A stretch of 64,000 nt of DNA. Origin: Pseudonocardia kunmingensis. Its GTDB lineage: Bacteria > Actinomycetota > Actinomycetes > Mycobacteriales > Pseudonocardiaceae. Location of the stretch: the NCBI RefSeq assembly GCF_006716445.1, contig NZ_VFPA01000003.1, forward strand, positions 1 through 64,000, in the 5' to 3' direction. The translations under genes and the position numbers were made by a program. Below are positions 49,630-57,396 of the stretch, piece by piece (the stretch's first letter is position 1; each line of letters starts with the position of its first letter). The notes under the pieces are model-generated. The model saw only the letters and a program-made list of their open reading frames with translations. It made no database searches and had not been told where the DNA came from.

Positions 49630-49910
49630 CTGCTCGGTCTCCCATCGTCACGTCCGCGCCGCGGTCGTCGGGGTCGCAGCGCGTCACGTTCGCACAGTCA
49701 GCTTCAGATGCTCCAGCATCGATGCGAGCTCGGCAGACCGCGACGACGCACCCGGCGCCGAGGAGGGCGCCGGCGACGGGTCCGACGCCATCCCTGGTGG
49801 TGAGGGACGGCGCGCGGGAGGGGCCGCGGCCGGCGCTGCTCGATCTCGCCGTCGTCGATTCCGAGGAGCGGGCTACGCCGGCGTGGACGGCGGTCGAGGA
49901 GCTACTGCGC

Positions 49911-51322
49911 TCACTCGGCCATCGCCCGCAACGCCGCGACGATCGAAGGGCGCGGGTCGGCCGTGGGCAGCACTGCGCTCACCCGCCGCAGCGCGTCCTC
50001 CGGGGCCGAACCGGTGATCAGCGCGCCGTAGGCCGCGGCGACGACCGGCGTGCGCGTCTGGGCGTAGGCGCAGTGCAGGAACACGGTCTTCCCCTCGTCC
50101 CGGAGGTCCTTCACGACGGACGCCGCGTCGGCCAGCACGCCCGCCAGGTCGAGGTTCGCGTCCTCTCGGTCGATGAGCCACACCTCGACGTGGTCGCTCG
50201 CCGGGACCCCGCACGCGGGGCCTCCTCTGCCCCGAGGCGGCACAGGCTGACGACCGCGTCGGCGACGCCGGGGCGCAGCGCACCGACCGCGCCGAGCAGC
50301 ACGCCCGGGTCGTCGGGGTGCGGGACGACCCGCCGTGACGAGCCCGGGTAGGTGTCGAGCGTCGGCGCGCTCGGCCAACCGTCACGGTCGGGCCGGCCGC
50401 GCTGCGCCGCCAGGATCGCGAGCCGGGTCAGGTCGCGGGAGCGAAGCCCGGGCCAGCCGTGCAGCATCCGCCGCCATCGCCCCGGAACGGCGCTGCCGCC
50501 GTACGCGGCACCGAGCAGCGCGCCTGCGATCGCCGCGACGGTGTCCGTGTCCCCGCCACCCCGGACGGCAGCCTGTAGACCGGTCTGCAGCCCGCCGCCG
50601 TGGACCACCGCCGACCACGCGCCCTGCAACGCGGCGACCACCCACCCGTTCGACGCAGCGAACCGGTCCGGCGTCGCACACTCGGCCTCGTCGAGCAGCG
50701 CGCTCCATCCCGGACCGACGCGCCCGAGCCCGACCCGCACGTCGAGCTCGCCGGTGCGCACGGCGTGGTCGATCGCGAGGCACCACAGCACGCACGCCTC
50801 GCCCGCCTGCGGGTCGTGGTGGGTCAACCCGCTGACGGCATGCGCGGCAGCCGCGATCGCATCGGGATCGCCGAGGTGCGCCAGCGCGACGGGAGCGGTA
50901 CGCATCAGGGACCCGTTCCCCGCGGTCCGCCCGGTCCGGGCGTGCAGCTCCGCAGCGCGGGCGCGCATGCGGGCGGCGGCGCCGGCTTCGTCGGTCCCGT
51001 GCAGCGGTCCGAGGACGGCGCTGGTCTGCATGCCGATGTCCGCGGGACCGTCGGCGTACCAGCGCAGGAAGCCGACGGCGACCCGGTCCAGCGCGGCCTC
51101 GTCACGCAGGTCCGCGCCGGCCGCCGCGACCTCCGCGATCACGCACGCCATCTCGGTGTCGTCGCTCCATTGCCCGGGCGCGTAGCCACCGAGCCCGCCG
51201 CCGAGCATGTGGGCCTGTTCGCCCGGGCCGGGCAGCGGCCGGCTGCCGTACTCGTACGGCACGCCGAGCGCGTCGCCCGCGGCGGCGCCGAGCAGGACAC
51301 CGACGGCGCGGTCCAGGTTCAC
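49911..51322 (-). pseudogene. ADP-ribosylglycohydrolase - dual-specificity phosphatase fusion, frameshifted
   Basis: The GTG start leads to NLDRAVGVLLGAAAGDALGVPYEYGS, then QWSDDTEMACVIAE and GGGDTDTVAAIAGALLGAAYGG, the metal-binding motifs of ADP-ribosylglycohydrolases (DraG/ARH type). The frame then enters a phosphatase-type linker (VSLCRLGAEEAP) and is lost; a frame shifted by two continues VPASDHVEVWLIDREDANLD and HCAYAQTRTP, the C-x5-R loop of a dual-specificity phosphatase, to TGA at 49911. The break coincides with a 14-bp palindrome (50207-50220). Removing these 14 bases would restore one frame. It overlaps the ARPP-1 gene upstream by 4 bp (GTGA). Probably a recently broken enzyme. Confidence 0.75.
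50207..50220. repeat. 14-bp palindromic insertion breaking the phosphatase frame
   Basis: CCCCGCACGCGGGG is self-complementary except for its centre. Its length, 3n+2, matches the frame change seen in the surrounding gene, and taking it out gives an uninterrupted EE-VPASDH junction of the type expected. It could be a true insertion or a sequencing/assembly artefact at a hairpin. Confidence 0.5.
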
Positions 51323-51693
51323 GCCGTCACCAACTCGTGCCGCAGGTTGATGGCGACGGTCTGCACGGCCCGTCCGCGCCAACCGAGCGCCGAGACCCGC
51401 GTGTCCGCCGTGGCGCCGCGCCCACCCGCGTTCAGCGGAACGCTCGTGACCTCCCGCGCGAACCGCCGGGCCCTCCTGCCGGGCGTCGTGACGGCGGGCA
51501 TGCCGACTGTGTCGACCGCGGCGGCATGCAGCAGCGCGTCCCAGACCTGCGCGAGCGTCAGCGGGGAGTCGTAGACCTCCAGCAGCACCGGCCACCCACC
51601 GACCCCGATCATCACCCCGCTCTGGAAGGGCAGCGGCTGCAGGCCCCGCACCAGCGCGGCCGCGGCGTCGTCCACGCTGCGGGTGGAATCCAA
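51319..51693 (-). pseudogene. Truncated ARPP-1-type protein (C-terminal part)
   Basis: 124 residues matching only the C-terminal part of the ARPP-1 domain (named for association with ADP-ribosylglycohydrolase and rhodanese/phosphatase proteins): FQSGVMIGVGGWPVLLEVYDSPLTLAQVWDALLHAAAVD, then RRARRFAREVTS and RGRAVQTVAINL. Intact members have about 150 more residues in front. Here the only starts are TTG and the frame ends 34 bases from the divergent methyltransferase start, so the 5' part seems deleted. Its GTGA overlap with the glycohydrolase gene shows the original operon structure. Confidence 0.6.
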
Positions 51694-51727
51694 CAGTACG
51701 TCCGACCTGTTCCCTAGAGTCCGGCGG

Positions 51728-52393
51728 GTGAGTGAGAACGAAGCGTTGGATCGGACCCGCCGAGACTACGACGAGGTCGCCGAGTTGTACGACGACATGG
51801 TGCGACAGGGCGACCAAGTCATCGATGCGCTGTCAGCAGGGATGATCAACGCCTTCGCCGACCTCGTCCGCGCCGGTGGGTCGGTGGGTGCTGTGGTCGA
51901 TGCGGGTTGCGGTCCCGGACAGTGGACCGATCACCTGGATCGAGTCGGTATCCGGGCTTACGGGATCGATCTGTCACCGGCCATGGTCGCGATCGCCCGC
52001 CGGTATCGTCCCGACCTGCGCTACGAGGTCGGTTCTATGCTCCATCTCGACGCAGGGGACGAGTCGATCGCGGGCATCCTGGCGCACTTCTCGTTGATCC
52101 ACACGCCGCCGGACCTGCTTCCGCGCGTCCTGACCGAGTTCGCCCGAGTGGTAGAGCCGGGCGGACCCCTGCTGATCGGTGTGCAGATCACCGACACCGC
52201 AGACGCCAACGGTTGGGTCCCGTACGACCACAGAGCCTCACCGGCGTATCTGTGGACCCTCGACGCGCTCGCCGACCGACTGCGCGAGCACGACTTCGCC
52301 GAGCTCGGACGCCTGCGAATCGTTGCTCCGGCGCCAGGCAAGCCCCCCGCCGGATACCTGCTGGCGCGCCATGACGCCAGAAGTAACGAATGA
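51728..52393 (+). CDS. Class I SAM-dependent methyltransferase
   Basis: 221 residues of the UbiE/methyltransferase-11/25 fold: RRDYDEVAELYDDMV at the N-terminus, motif I AVVDAGCGPGQWTDHLDRVG, GIDLSPAMVAIARRYRPDLRYEVGSMLHLD with the acidic motif II, and ILAHFSLIHTPPDLLPRVLTEFARVVEPGGPLLIGVQ with the post-I/III strands. Small-molecule substrate unknown. The GTG start gives SENEALDRT; upstream codons are also open but lack a better ribosome site. It is divergent from the broken ARPP-1 operon, and the breakpoint of that gene is in its promoter region. Confidence 0.85.
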   Translation: MSENEALDRTRRDYDEVAELYDDMVRQGDQVIDALSAGMINAFADLVRAGGSVGAVVDAGCGPGQWTDHLDRVGIRAYGIDLSPAMVAIARRYRPDLRYEVGSMLHLDAGDESIAGILAHFSLIHTPPDLLPRVLTEFARVVEPGGPLLIGVQITDTADANGWVPYDHRASPAYLWTLDALADRLREHDFAELGRLRIVAPAPGKPPAGYLLARHDARSNE

Positions 52394-52456
52394 ATTTTGC
52401 CGACCTGGGCGGGCAGTCAGCGGTGTGCAGCGTGGCGTGACCTCGCATGGGTGAAT

Positions 52457-52503
52457 CTCCTGGTAGACGGGCGATTGCCTAGATCAACACGTCCCACCAG
52501 GAG
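52457..52503 (+). promoter_or_regulatory. Hairpin sequestering the transposase ribosome-binding site
   Basis: CTCCTGGTAGACG (52457-52469) pairs with CGTCCCACCAGGAG (52490-52503) apart from small bulges. The 3' arm contains AGGAG, the ribosome site of the transposase GTG at 52511. Many insertion sequences use such a 5' hairpin to keep translation low when transcribed from outside. Confidence 0.55.
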
Positions 52504-52510
52504 CTTCAAC

Positions 52511-53338
52511 GTGCTGTCCTACCCGTCCGGGATGACCGTGTCCAGCCGCGCCCTCGGCGTGCTCTCCGATGCGCTGCGAGCGCAGCGCAACCAGCGCCGA
52601 ACCCGGTGGCGGAAGCTCTCGCCCGGCCGGCAGGCCCTGCTCGTGGTCGCGCACCTGCGTAAGGGCGAGACCTACGCCGACCTGGCCTGCGGCTTCCGCA
52701 TCGGGACCTCGACGGTGTACCGGTACATCCGTGAGGCGCTCGAACTGCTCGCCGCGATGGCTCCCACCCTGGCCCAGGCGATCGAGGTCGCCCGCCGCAA
52801 GGCGTTCGTGATCCTCGACGGCACCCTGCTGCGCATCGACCGGGTAGGCATGACATCGGGCTATGACCGGGCCTCCTACTCCGGCAAGCACAAGGCCCAC
52901 GGGCTGAACGTGCAGGTCGTCGCCGACCCGATCGGCCGGCTGGTGTGGATCTCGCCGCCGCTGCCCGGCGCGAGACATGACATGGGCGCTGCCCGTGAGC
53001 ACGGGATCATCGACGCGCTGGCCACCCACGAGATCCCCGCGGCGGCCGACACCGCCTATCAGGGCGCCGGGCCGACGGTCGCGGTTCCGCAGCGGCGCCG
53101 TCGGAAGGATCTGGGCACCGGCCGCTACCGGCGCCTGTCCCGGAACCAGAAGGACGTCAACACCGCCCACGCCCGCCGCCGTGGACCCGGCGAGCGGGCC
53201 AACGCCGAGCTGAAGAACTGGCGGGTCCTGCGGAAGATCCGCTCCAGCCCGAACACCGCCCACCGGCTCATCGCCGCAGTTCAGACCCTCATGATCGCCA
53301 GCGCAGGATCAGGCTGGCAAAGGCTCACTGAGCCGAGC
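52511..53338 (+). CDS. IS5-like DDE transposase (DDE_Tnp_4 family), no clear own stop
   Basis: About 276 residues. An N-terminal helix-turn-helix (GETYADLACGFRIGTSTVYRYIREALELLA) precedes the DDE domain: FVILDGTLLRIDRVG has the first Asp, HKAHGLNVQVVADPIGRLVWISPPLPGARHDMGAAREHG and ADTAYQGAG the second Asp region, and PGERANAELKNWRVLRKIR the Glu. The domain ends at QTLMIASAGSGWQRLT, but no stop follows; the frame stays open on the antisense of the SNF2 gene for 2.4 kb. So the 3' end of the element seems lost or altered, and the end given here is approximate. No convincing pair of terminal inverted repeats or target duplication was found. Confidence 0.75.
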
Positions 53339-53500
53339 CCCGTGTTGCGCACGCGGGTGCCGTCACCAGGTACAGCTCAGCCGCAACACTGCGCGCTCGT
53401 AGTGGCGGTCAGCGACGGATCGCAAGCCGGGCAGCCATCTGGTTCAGCTACTCCTCATCGGACGTCCGCGCGAGCGCCGACGTCGAGAGATCCGACCCGC

Positions 53501-55711
53501 TCAACCGTCGAGCCCCAGCCGATGCCGCTCCGCAGCCAGAACCCGCTGGCTCACCGGCACCGACTCGTCATCGAGCACCTCCGGCCGGTGCTCGGCGGTG
53601 TCCACCGCCCGCCGGTCGGCGTCCTTGGCCTCGCTCTTGCGCGCGAACTCGTCGAACAGCAGCCGCTTGCCCTGCTGGATCTCCCTGATCCGTTCGTCGC
53701 TGCAGTCCTTGGCCAACAGCCGGTGGACCTGCACGGTGCGCACCTGCCCCATCCGGTGCGCACGGGCGATCGCCTGTTCCTCGGTGCTCGGCTTCCACTG
53801 CGGCTCGGTGAGGACGACGACCGACGCCGCCTGGATGTTGATCCCGACCCCGCCGGCCTCGATCTGCCCGAGCAGTACCGCGTGCCCGGCGCGCTTCGTG
53901 AACTCGTCGACGATCCCCTGCCGCACCGGCGGCGGCACCGCCCCGGTGATCGTCCCGACCACGGCGTCGCCGACCGCCTCACCCACCAGCTGGAGCGTGT
54001 CGAGGAAGTAGGAGAAGACGACGACCTTCATCCCGTCCTGGGAGGCCTCCTCGACGATGTCCTTGAGCCGTTCGAGCTTCGCCGAGCTCGGGGTGACGAA
54101 TGGTGCTCGGCGCATCGCCATCAGGTTCCGCTGCGAGACCGCTGCCTCGTACCGCGCCCGGTCGGTGTCGCTGAGCTGCACCCACGACTCGGTCTCGATC
54201 TTGTCCGGCAGCTCCGTCAGCACGTCGGCCTGGTTGCGCCGCAGGTAGACCGGCGCCACGGCCCGTCGGAACGCCTTCGCGCCGGCGACCGCGTCCGTCG
54301 CATTCACGCTGCGCGCGACCGCCGGCTGCAGGTAGTTGACGAGCGTGCGGAACTCCTCGACGCGGTTCTCCATCGGCGTGCCCGTCAGGAACAACGTCCG
54401 CTGCGAGCGCCGGACGGCCGCCGCCACCGCCTGCGACCGCGCCGCGTCCGGGTTCTTCGCGTAATGCGCCTCGTCGACGACGAGCATCGCGACGTCGGCC
54501 TCGCGCACGTCGGCCGGCAGCCGCGCGAGCGTCCCGAACGTCGTGACGGCGACCCCGCCCTCCCGCAGCCAGCGGCGGCCGATCGCGTCGCGGTCGGCAC
54601 CGTGCAGGCTGTGCGCGGACAGCACGCTGTGCTTCGCCGTCTCGTTCAGCCAGTTGATCTGCACGCTCGCCGGGCACACGACGAGGAACCGCCGCTGCCC
54701 CTTCGCCGCGAGGTGCGCGAACACGGCGAGCGCCTGGATCGTCTTCCCGAGGCCCATCTCGTCGCCGAGCATCGAGCGTTCCTGGTGGATCGCGTACTGG
54801 GCGCCGAAGACCTGGTAGCCACGCAGGGTCGAAGTCAGCTTCGAGGTGTCGAGCGGGACGGCATTGATCTGCTGCCGCAGCTCCTCCGGGACGAACCCGC
54901 CCGCCGCCTCCTCGTCCTCCGCCGTGCCCGTGCCGCCGACCGTCGACAGCACCGCGTTGACCGACGCCGCGTCGGCCAGGTAGTCGTCCCAGAGCTGCCG
55001 CGGGTCGTAGCTGCGCGGGTCGACCGCCTGCTCCCGGACGTGGACCGTCTGCTGCAGCGCACGGACGCGCGGGTCGGCGAGGATCGCACCGAGCTGGGCG
55101 AGCGCGTCGAGCGCCGAGTCCTTCTTCGACCGCCAGGAGAAGGCCATCTTCCAGCGGCTGCCCGCCCGTTCCGCCTCCGCCACCAACGGCGTGACCTGCG
55201 TGCGGAACGCCTGGAGCGGCCCGTGCAGCGCGGACGCCGCGGCGTCCGCCGACCGCACTGCGGCGAGGGTCGCGAGCAGCTGGGTCTGGGCGGGGTCGCG
55301 GCGGTCGGGGTCGAAGCGGAACCGGGCGTCGCGGTGCACCTGCACGGCGACAGTGCGCGCCGCGCGCCGGACCTCCACCACCGTCGTCTGGCCGACGCCC
55401 GGCACCTGCTGGAGCCGGTGGTCCGGGGCGTTCAGGACGTCGGCGACGGTCCGGAAGCCGTGCTGCTCCAGCGCCCCGAACCGCACGCCTCGCCCGGCGA
55501 CCTCCTTGAGCGCCGCGAGCGGCATCTCGCGCAGGCGCGCGGCGACCTGGTCCCCGTTGAGGATCTCGATCTGGTGGCGCACGCTGTCGCGGAGGACCTG
55601 CGGCGCGCTGAGCAGGACGCCCGCCCGCTCCGCGAAGTCGCGGACGGCGGCGATCGTCGCCCTGGCCGCGGCGCCGACCTTGCCCCGCGCGGCCTCGCGT
55701 TCGTCCTGCAC
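53501..55711 (-). CDS. SNF2-family helicase with helix-hairpin-helix domain
   Basis: 736 residues. The N-terminal 290 residues include a helix-hairpin-helix (FRTVADVLNAPDHRLQQVPGVGQTTVVEVRRA, 86-117) for DNA binding. The Swi2/Snf2 ATPase follows with Walker A MLGDEMGLGKTIQAL (314-328), motif III-type LVVDEAHYAKN (DEAH 413-416), LFLTGTPMENRVEEF, and in the second lobe the conserved GGVGINIQAASVVVLTEPQWKPSTEEQAIARAHRMGQ block. It is predicted to translocate on double-stranded DNA and remodel or displace protein. GTG start. It is isolated in its direction and lacks recognisable nuclease or methylase partners; its stop is about 160 bases from the transposase end. Confidence 0.88.
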   Translation of the reverse strand: MQDEREAARGKVGAAARATIAAVRDFAERAGVLLSAPQVLRDSVRHQIEILNGDQVAARLREMPLAALKEVAGRGVRFGALEQHGFRTVADVLNAPDHRLQQVPGVGQTTVVEVRRAARTVAVQVHRDARFRFDPDRRDPAQTQLLATLAAVRSADAAASALHGPLQAFRTQVTPLVAEAERAGSRWKMAFSWRSKKDSALDALAQLGAILADPRVRALQQTVHVREQAVDPRSYDPRQLWDDYLADAASVNAVLSTVGGTGTAEDEEAAGGFVPEELRQQINAVPLDTSKLTSTLRGYQVFGAQYAIHQERSMLGDEMGLGKTIQALAVFAHLAAKGQRRFLVVCPASVQINWLNETAKHSVLSAHSLHGADRDAIGRRWLREGGVAVTTFGTLARLPADVREADVAMLVVDEAHYAKNPDAARSQAVAAAVRRSQRTLFLTGTPMENRVEEFRTLVNYLQPAVARSVNATDAVAGAKAFRRAVAPVYLRRNQADVLTELPDKIETESWVQLSDTDRARYEAAVSQRNLMAMRRAPFVTPSSAKLERLKDIVEEASQDGMKVVVFSYFLDTLQLVGEAVGDAVVGTITGAVPPPVRQGIVDEFTKRAGHAVLLGQIEAGGVGINIQAASVVVLTEPQWKPSTEEQAIARAHRMGQVRTVQVHRLLAKDCSDERIREIQQGKRLLFDEFARKSEAKDADRRAVDTAEHRPEVLDDESVPVSQRVLAAERHRLGLDG

Positions 55712-55882
55712 CCGATCGCTCCCGTCCCGTCGTGATCCGACCGATTGATCGGTAGCGCCGCCAGGAACGTCACAGGGTGTCCGGCCGACTACCCGAACGG
55801 GGCAACGAGGAGATCGTCAACGAACGGGCGACGGGAACCGAAGCGGGTGCTCGAGCAGTTCGGACGATGCGGAAGGCACCCC

Positions 55883-56668
55883 GTGACCCAGTACATGCCC
55901 CAGTACCCGCCGCCCGGCCCCGGGTACTACCCGCCGCCCCCGCCGCCGCAGAACGGCTTCGGGACGGCGGGCTTCGTGCTCGGTCTCATCGGGTTGCTGT
56001 TCTCGTTCATCCCGCTGATCGGGGTGAACGCCTGGCCGCTGGTGCTGCTGGCACTGGTGTTCGCGGGCCTCGGCCTCTCCCGGGTGCGCAGCGGCCGGGC
56101 GACGAACAAGGGCCTGACGATCGCCGGCCTCGTCTGCGCAGTGATCGGCCTCCTGATCTGCCTCCTGTACGCGGCGGCCTTCAGCGCCGCGGTCTCGAAC
56201 GTGGAGACCAGCGCTCCGAGGGCGACGACGGCATACGACGCTCAGCCCGACTCCGCGGTGGCGACCCCTGCCGGCATCGGTGACGAGGTGCAGGACGGCT
56301 CGTTCGCCTTCACCGTCACCGACGTGAAGTCCGGCGTGCAGGCGCTGGGCGAGAGCTTCCTGCGTAGGGAGGCGCAGGGCGAGTATGTGCTGGTGCACGT
56401 CACCGTGCGGAACACCGGCACCGAGGCCGCGACGTTCCTGGGCGCCAACCAGACGCTGCTCGACGCACAGGGCCGCGAGTTCGAGGCCGACAGCTCGGCG
56501 GCGATGATGAACGTGCCGGACAGCGAGTCGTTCTTCACGCCCATCAACCCGGGCAACAGCGTCGAGGGCGTGCTCGTCTTCGACGTCCCGGAGGGTCTCT
56601 CCCCGGCCGCCATCGAGCTGCACGAGTCGATGTTCTCGGGCGGAGCGCTCGTCTCACTCGCGCGCTGA
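55883..56668 (+). CDS. Membrane-anchored DUF4190/DUF4352 protein
   Basis: 261 residues. A Pro/Tyr/Gln-rich cytoplasmic start (PQYPPPGPGYYPPPPPP) is followed by two membrane helices (about 28-62 and 71-96, the DUF4190 pattern GFVLGLIGLL...GVNAWPLVLLALVFAGLGLSRVRSGRATNKGLTIAGLVCAVIGLL). The C-terminal 120 residues form an immunoglobulin-like DUF4352 (telokin-like) domain outside the membrane: GDEVQDGSFAFTVTDVKSG, EYVLVHVTVRNTGTEAATF and GNSVEGVLVFDVPEG. Function unknown; such proteins bind ligands or partners at the cell surface. GTG start. Its end overlaps the convergent small gene by 15 bp. Confidence 0.85.
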   Translation: MTQYMPQYPPPGPGYYPPPPPPQNGFGTAGFVLGLIGLLFSFIPLIGVNAWPLVLLALVFAGLGLSRVRSGRATNKGLTIAGLVCAVIGLLICLLYAAAFSAAVSNVETSAPRATTAYDAQPDSAVATPAGIGDEVQDGSFAFTVTDVKSGVQALGESFLRREAQGEYVLVHVTVRNTGTEAATFLGANQTLLDAQGREFEADSSAAMMNVPDSESFFTPINPGNSVEGVLVFDVPEGLSPAAIELHESMFSGGALVSLAR

Positions 56669-56857
56669 CCGGCCGGCTTCGCGTGCGAGTGCTGCCGCGG
56701 ATGCGGCGACGACGTGCAAGCGGCACGGCCAGTGCGGTCTGCCATGACCCGCTCCCAGCGAGCACAGCGCACACCGGCCGTCCGGCCGTGGGACGTGCTC
56801 GCGGAGCAGTCGCTGCCAGACCTGCGGGTCTCCCTCGGCGAGGACAAGGCTGATCAC
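56654..56857 (-). CDS. Small zinc-ribbon-like hypothetical protein
   Basis: 67 residues: VISLVLAEGDPQVWQRLLREHVPRPDGRCALCSLGAGHGRPHWPC and a helical tail. The spacing GRC-x-x-C ... H-x-W-P-C-x-x-H is a likely Zn-binding set and recurs in many short actinomycete proteins of unknown role (often W-L-x-x-H-x-P-D-x-x-G-R-C). The GTG is chosen by that homology. It overlaps the end of the DUF4352 gene on the other strand. Confidence 0.5.
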   Translation of the reverse strand: MISLVLAEGDPQVWQRLLREHVPRPDGRCALCSLGAGHGRPHWPCRLHVVAASAAALAREAGRSARE

Positions 56858-56925
56858 GGCGCAAGCACACCGATGATCGGAGCCTGCGCGTCGCACGCGA
56901 GTGCGACCCGCACAAATGTGCGGGT

Positions 56926-57396
56926 TCAGCCGAGGGCGGCGACGACCCACGCAGGATCGAACGCGGCGACGACCTCCGGCCCCGTGCCCGATTGCACGGG
57001 CACGGGGTCGCCAACCCGCCCCGACCGCGGGTCGACGAAGCGGACACCCGCGCCGGCGAGCGTCCGCAGGGTCGACGCCCACACCGGGTGCCCCCAGAGC
57101 CGGTTGTTGACCATCGGCACGGCCACGACGGGAACACCGGCCCCGAGTGCATCGCAGAGCGCGCCCGCCGCGCTGGTGTCCATGATCCCCGCCGCGACCT
57201 TGTTCGCCGTGTTGAACGTCAGCGGACACGCGACGACGAGCTCTGGTCGAGGCCGGTCGTGCTCGGACGGCTCCGCGTACCACTGACTCGCCGCCTCGGT
57301 GACGACGACCGACACGCTCCAGCGCTCGCGCAGGGCGTCGGCCACCTCGCCGGCCCGCGTCGCGAGAGGTGCACCGCACACGACGAGCGTCAGCAT
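56926..57396 (-). CDS. Flavoprotein of the HFCD (PPC decarboxylase-like) family
   Basis: 156 residues. MLTLVVCGAPLATRAGEVADALRERWSVSVVVTEAASQW is the Rossmann-like first half, with G-A-P at the flavin phosphate loop. LVVACPLTFNTANKVAAGIMDTSAAGALCDALGAGVPVVAVPMVNNRLWGHPVW carries the P-x-T-x-N-T-x-N/K-x-A-x-G-x-x-D motif of the homo-oligomeric flavin-containing Cys decarboxylase family. The ATG overlaps the stop of the XRE regulator by one base, so the two are co-translated. This pair is widespread in actinomycetes, and the flavoprotein's reaction is unknown. Confidence 0.85.
   Translation of the reverse strand: MLTLVVCGAPLATRAGEVADALRERWSVSVVVTEAASQWYAEPSEHDRPRPELVVACPLTFNTANKVAAGIMDTSAAGALCDALGAGVPVVAVPMVNNRLWGHPVWASTLRTLAGAGVRFVDPRSGRVGDPVPVQSGTGPEVVAAFDPAWVVAALG

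Noticed and set aside
49801..49910. Plus-strand protein-like fragment (PALLDLAVVDSEERATPAWTAVEELLRS)
   Set aside because: Too short and without start or ribosome site; possibly a gene remnant but no family could be supported.
50111..51817. A single 568-codon ADP-ribosylglycohydrolase starting at 51817
   Set aside because: The first 165 codons overlap the ARPP-1 fragment in another frame and are low-complexity; the last 30 are after the frameshift. The domain proper starts at the GTG at 51322.
53339..55735. Continuation of the transposase frame over 2.4 kb
   Set aside because: It is exactly antisense to the SNF2 gene and has no transposase-like or other recognisable sequence; the transposase domain ends near 53.3 kb.
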